64,000 nt of DNA from positions 1-64,000 of the forward strand of contig CAKZVT010000029.1 in assembly GCA_937922435.1 (NCBI GenBank), written 5' to 3'. The DNA comes from an uncultured Prevotella sp. Lineage in GTDB: Bacteria; Bacteroidota; Bacteroidia; Bacteroidales; Bacteroidaceae. The notes beneath the pieces were generated by a model. That model searched no databases. It was not told where the DNA came from and worked only from the letters and a program-made list of their open reading frames with translations. The position numbers were made by a program, and so were the translations under genes. Shown here in pieces: positions 60,858 through 64,000 of the stretch (position 1 is its first letter; each line of letters starts with the position of its first letter).

Positions 60858-61506
60858 TGTATCCCAACGCTTCCTTGCACTTGTCTGTTATAGCCTGCCA
60901 GTTGCCTGCGGCCACCACGTCCTTGGGGAAGAGCTTTGAACCCATACCCACACAGAACACGCCGGCCTTGAACCACGACGTGAGGTTCTCTTCGTCGGGC
61001 GACACGCCGCCAGTCACCATCAGCTTTGACCAGGGCATCGGGGCGAGCAGCCCTTTCACCAGCTTGGGGCCGAGCACGTCGCCGGGGAACACCTTGCACA
61101 GGTCGCACCCCTTCTCCTGTGCGATGCCAATCTCTGACACGCTGCCGCATCCAGGAGTATACGGGATAAGGCGACGGTTGCAAACTGTTGCTATGTCGGG
61201 GTTATACAGCGGACCTACCACGAAGTTGGCGCCCAGCTGGATGTACAGCGCAGCCGTTGCCGCATCGACAACCGAACCTACGCCAAGCGCAAGCTCGGGA
61301 CACTCCTTTGCGGCGAACTTAACAACTTCGCCAAACACCTCGTGCGCAAAGTCGCCACGGTTGGTGAACTCGAATGCGCGCACACCGCCGTCATAGCAAG
61401 CCTTCACCACCTTCTTTGCTATTTCCACATCCTTGTGATAGAACACGGGCACCATGCCTGTAGCACCTATCTTCTGCAATACTGCGATTTTATCAAACTT
61501 TGCCAT
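60838..61506 (-). CDS. eda: KDPG/KHG aldolase
   Basis: The 222-residue class I aldolase has catalytic Glu E46 (FEFTNRGDF) and the Schiff-base Lys K138 (CDLCKVFPGD), with TPGCGSVSEI nearby. It splits 2-keto-3-deoxy-6-phosphogluconate into pyruvate and glyceraldehyde-3-phosphate, the end of uronate and pectin breakdown. The start at 61506 (MAKFDKIAVLQ) is chosen because the upstream frame lies in a hairpin repeat. The kinase gene kdgK is upstream. The sensor kinase gene begins inside its last 20 bp. Confidence 0.93.
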   Translation of the reverse strand: MAKFDKIAVLQKIGATGMVPVFYHKDVEIAKKVVKACYDGGVRAFEFTNRGDFAHEVFGEVVKFAAKECPELALGVGSVVDAATAALYIQLGANFVVGPLYNPDIATVCNRRLIPYTPGCGSVSEIGIAQEKGCDLCKVFPGDVLGPKLVKGLLAPMPWSKLMVTGGVSPDEENLTSWFKAGVFCVGMGSKLFPKDVVAAGNWQAITDKCKEALGYIAKVRG

Positions 61507-61514
61507 AAAAATTT

Positions 61515-61632
61515 TTTTAAGTGAAGAGGGTAGAGTGAAGAATGAATAATTCATTTGCCGTTGCATGATAATTCTTCACTCTTAACTCTTCGTTCTTCAC
61601 TCTCCCCTCTTAATTCTTAACTCTTCTTCTTC
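61515..61632. repeat. Family B hairpin between kdgK and eda
   Basis: Left AGTGAAGAGGGTAGAGTGAA and right arms built of TTCTTCACTCTTAACTCTTC tracts. This is the intergenic copy most like the in-gene repeat at 25272-25314. Confidence 0.75.
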
Positions 61633-61639
61633 ACTTCCC

Positions 61640-62665
61640 TCATCTCTGCACGCGACCCGAAGCATCGCCGCCTGCAAGGTTCTCCACCTCTGCGGCCGAC
61701 ATCAGGTTGAAGTCGCCAGGTATGGTGTGCTTCAGCGCCGAAGCAGCAACGGCAAACTCGAGAGCCTTGCCCTGGTTGTCAGGATATGTCAGCATGCCGT
61801 GGATGAGACCGCCCGAGAAAGAGTCGCCACCGCCTACACGGTCGATGATTGGCAGTATGTCGTAACGCTTGCTCTGGTAGAACTCCTTGCCGTCGTAGAT
61901 GAGCGCCTTCCAACCGTTGTGGCTTGCAGAAAGCGACTCGCGCAGTGTTGACACCACGTACTTGAAGCCGAACTCCTGCATCATGCCCTTGAATATGCCG
62001 TAGTAGCCCTCAGCGTCGGTCTTGCCGCCCTCAACATCGGCCTCCGGCTTGAAGCCGAGACACAGCTGGGCGTCCTCCTCGTTGCCTATGCACACGTCGA
62101 CATACTTCATCAAAGGCTTCATTATGCTCTGCGCCTTCTCCGAAGTCCACAGCTTCTTGCGGAAGTTCAAGTCTACGCTTACCGTCACGCCGTGGCGCTT
62201 TGCAGCCTCGCAGGCCAAGCGTGTCAGTTCTGCCGCCTTGTCGCTTATGGCAGGGGTGATGCCGCTCCAGTGGAACCACTGCGCACCCTCCATGATTGCG
62301 TCAAAGTCGAAGTCTGACGGGTCTGCCTCGGATATGGCGCTGTGGGCGCGGTCGTAAATCACCTTCGACGGACGCATACAAGCCCCGCTCTCAAGGTAGT
62401 ATATGCCCACACGGTCGCCACCGCGTGCAATATAGCGCGTATCAACGCCGTAGCGGCGCAGCGCGTTCACAGCACACTGGCCGATTTCGTGCTTGGGCAA
62501 CTTGGTTACAAAATAAGCCTCATGGCCATAGTTGGCCAGGCTCACAGCCACGTTGGCCTCGCCGCCGCCGTAAACCACGTCGAACACGTCGCTCTGTACA
62601 AACCTCTTCTGTCCAGGGGAGGAAAGGCGAAGCATTATTTCGCCCAATGTTACTACTTTTGCCAT
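61640..62665 (-). CDS. kdgK: 2-dehydro-3-deoxygluconokinase (KdgK, PfkB family)
   Basis: The 341-residue sugar kinase starts VVTLGEIMLRLSSPG and has the sugar-binding GGGEANVAVSLANYG, DLNFRKKLW, and the catalytic-base motif DRVGGGDSFSGGL (D281). It phosphorylates 2-keto-3-deoxygluconate to the substrate of Eda. First gene of the unit kdgK-eda-sensor kinase-response regulator, with a perfect promoter. Confidence 0.93.
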   Translation of the reverse strand: MAKVVTLGEIMLRLSSPGQKRFVQSDVFDVVYGGGEANVAVSLANYGHEAYFVTKLPKHEIGQCAVNALRRYGVDTRYIARGGDRVGIYYLESGACMRPSKVIYDRAHSAISEADPSDFDFDAIMEGAQWFHWSGITPAISDKAAELTRLACEAAKRHGVTVSVDLNFRKKLWTSEKAQSIMKPLMKYVDVCIGNEEDAQLCLGFKPEADVEGGKTDAEGYYGIFKGMMQEFGFKYVVSTLRESLSASHNGWKALIYDGKEFYQSKRYDILPIIDRVGGGDSFSGGLIHGMLTYPDNQGKALEFAVAASALKHTIPGDFNLMSAAEVENLAGGDASGRVQR

Positions 62666-62727
62666 CTTTCTTAAGTCTTTTAGGTTTTTTGAATGTTAAT
62701 AGATTCGTCAATTTGTTTTTTGGTCTA

Positions 62728-62758
62728 CAAAGTTAGCACAAAATCCGACACGGGCAAA
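62728..62758 (-). promoter_or_regulatory. Perfect promoter of the kdgK-eda-kinase unit
   Basis: Minus strand TTTG (62758-62755), exactly 19 bp, TAACTTTG (62735-62728). Confidence 0.8.
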
Positions 62759-62806
62759 CAAAAGAAGAGAAAATCACACCTTTTTTATATATACAAACAG
62801 ATGAAA

Positions 62807-62900
62807 GAATTAAAAATTAAGAGTTAAGAATTAAGAAAATCACCTTTATTGTAATATTCAAGACGTATTTTCTTAACTCTTAATTCTTAACTTTTAATTC
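62807..62900. repeat. Family B hairpin upstream of kdgK
   Basis: 62807-62840 and 62867-62900 are 34 nt arms that pair with only three non-Watson-Crick positions, built of GAGTTAAGAATTAAG units. It follows the ATPase gene stop at 62912 by 11 bp and probably ends that transcript. Confidence 0.8.
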
Positions 62901-62911
62901 TTAACTCTTTA

Positions 62912-64000
62912 TTATTTCCAGTACAGCCTCAGGCTGTTCGTCACCACACTGACGCTCGAAAAGGCCATCAGCGCGCTCGCCAGCATGGGCGAAATCTGCC
63001 AATCGAGGCCGAATGCGCAAGGCAGTCCGGCAGCCAGCGGTATGCAGACTACGTTGTATATGAACGCCCAAAAGAGGTTTTGCCTGACCATCCCCACCGT
63101 AGCGCGCGACAACTTGACCGCGTCGGGCAACCTGCGGAGGTCTGTCCCCATGAGAGTTACCTGCGCTACGTCCATCGCCACGTCGGTGCCTTTGCCCATT
63201 GCGATGCTCACATCGGCCACAGCCAAAGCCTGCGTGTCGTTTATTCCGTCGCCAACCATTGCTACATGGCGGCCTTCCGACTGCAGTCGGCGCACCATGT
63301 CCTCCTTGTCCTGCGGCATTACCTTGCTCCTGTAATGCCTTATGCCGGCCTTCTCCGCCCAGTATCGGGCAGCCTCGTCCTTGTCGCCGCTCATCATGTA
63401 CACCTCAACCCCTTCCTCCTGCAAAGCCTGCATGGCCTCGCGCGCGTATGGTTTCAGCGTCTCGCGCTCCTCTAACGACAGCGAGTCGGCCTTTGTGAAG
63501 TCAACGTCCTTGTTGGGAATGGTCAGCGTTCCTGTCTTGTCTATGACGAGCGCGTCCACGCGGCACATCTCTTCAAGAGCCGTAGCGTCCTTGATTAGTA
63601 TGTTGTTCTTTGCCGCACGGCCTATGCCCACCATCAGGGCGGTAGGCGTTGCAAGGCCGAGGGCGCACGGACAGGCGATTACCAGCACCGACACTGCCGA
63701 CATCACGGCGCGTGGCAGCTGCTCCGCACCGCCTATGGCGTACCACAACACGAACGTAAGCAGCGACAGGCCGAGCACCACAGGCACAAACACGAGGGCT
63801 ATTTTGTCAACCACACGCTGCACGGGGGCTTTGCTCCCCTGCGCCTCCTGCACGGTCTTTATCATGCGTGCGAGCATCGTGCCCGCGCCCACCTCTACCG
63901 CGCGGAAGCGCAGCGTGCCGCTTTTCACGATTGTACCGGCGAACACCTTGCCGCCGGCCGACTTCCTTACGGGCACAGGCTCGCCCGTGAGCATGCTCTC
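62912..64000 (-). CDS. P1B-type heavy-metal (copper) transporting ATPase, C-terminal part
   Basis: Partial gene; it continues beyond the window edge. The visible 362 residues include ESMLTGEPVPV (actuator domain), the metal-site ACPCALGLATPTAL (CPC), the phosphorylation motif DKTGTLT (D152 counting from the first Met), VGDGINDTQALA and two C-terminal spans. The CPC type exports or delivers copper or silver. Only about 50 residues separate DKTGTLT from the MSGDK motif, where the nucleotide-binding domain of some 100-120 residues is normally inserted, and no HP signature is seen. Confidence 0.9.
   Translation of the reverse strand, partial: ESMLTGEPVPVRKSAGGKVFAGTIVKSGTLRFRAVEVGAGTMLARMIKTVQEAQGSKAPVQRVVDKIALVFVPVVLGLSLLTFVLWYAIGGAEQLPRAVMSAVSVLVIACPCALGLATPTALMVGIGRAAKNNILIKDATALEEMCRVDALVIDKTGTLTIPNKDVDFTKADSLSLEERETLKPYAREAMQALQEEGVEVYMMSGDKDEAARYWAEKAGIRHYRSKVMPQDKEDMVRRLQSEGRHVAMVGDGINDTQALAVADVSIAMGKGTDVAMDVAQVTLMGTDLRRLPDAVKLSRATVGMVRQNLFWAFIYNVVCIPLAAGLPCAFGLDWQISPMLASALMAFSSVSVVTNSLRLYWK

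Overview
The window looks like a chromosomal stretch of a Bacteroidales bacterium, most likely Prevotellaceae (inference). The reasons are: promoters of the Bacteroidetes type (TTTG, 19-20 bp, TAnnTTTG) in front of many genes; a capsule-type locus headed by a NusG/UpxY-like antiterminator; Bacteroidetes-only families (DUF1460, an AmgK kinase fused to a RapZ C-terminal domain, DUF5112/DUF5113-like kinase); and the branched-chain amino-acid operon with an inserted acyl-ACP thioesterase. No phage, transposase, plasmid gene or CRISPR array was seen.

Layout. 0-9.6 kb: a palindrome cluster, an OmpA-type porin, a MurNAc-recycling operon (small membrane protein, AmgK-RapZ fusion, MurU), a candidate small RNA, groES-groEL, a threonine/serine exporter and an SDR oxidoreductase. 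9.6-14.7 kb: the operon sppA-lpxK-punA-thiL. 14.8-19.4 kb: a GltD-type flavoprotein, an initiating sugar-phosphate transferase for polysaccharide, and a GH28 pectinase. 19.7-34.1 kb: tRNA-Lys and then a long minus-strand surface-polysaccharide locus. Read in its own direction it runs: promoter and about 330-nt leader, long UpxY-like antiterminator, structured spacer, Wzx flippase, Wzy polymerase, frameshifted GT2, GT14, DUF6625-like transferase, GT4, radical SAM/SPASM protein, two acyltransferases, GT4, U-tract terminator. 34.3-37.3 kb: MscS channel, GNAT, DUF3795 protein, pncB. 37.6-43.8 kb: ilvD-ilvB-ilvN-thioesterase-ilvC. 44-56.6 kb: housekeeping and envelope genes (lepA, yebC-type, pheT, DUF1460, Gfo/Idh/MocA, hisB and several membrane proteins). 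56.6-62.7 kb: kdgK, eda, a two-module hybrid sensor kinase and its response regulator, apparently one transcription unit. 62.9 kb to the end: a partial P1B-type metal ATPase that seems to lack its nucleotide-binding domain.

Shared themes. Many genes serve the envelope: peptidoglycan recycling, lipid A (LpxK), surface polysaccharide, OmpA and other beta-barrels. Pectin use appears as GH28 plus the KDG kinase/KDPG aldolase pair. Two dispersed repeat families fill many intergenic gaps. One consists of AAAGRCSGYCTTT-type palindromes joined by TTGCAATGCAA-like spacers (seven loci). The other consists of AGTTAAGAATTAAG / AGTGAAGAG-type imperfect hairpins. The second has apparently also inserted in frame inside two glycosyltransferase genes. 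Coordinates, lengths and motif positions were read by eye; no database search was run.
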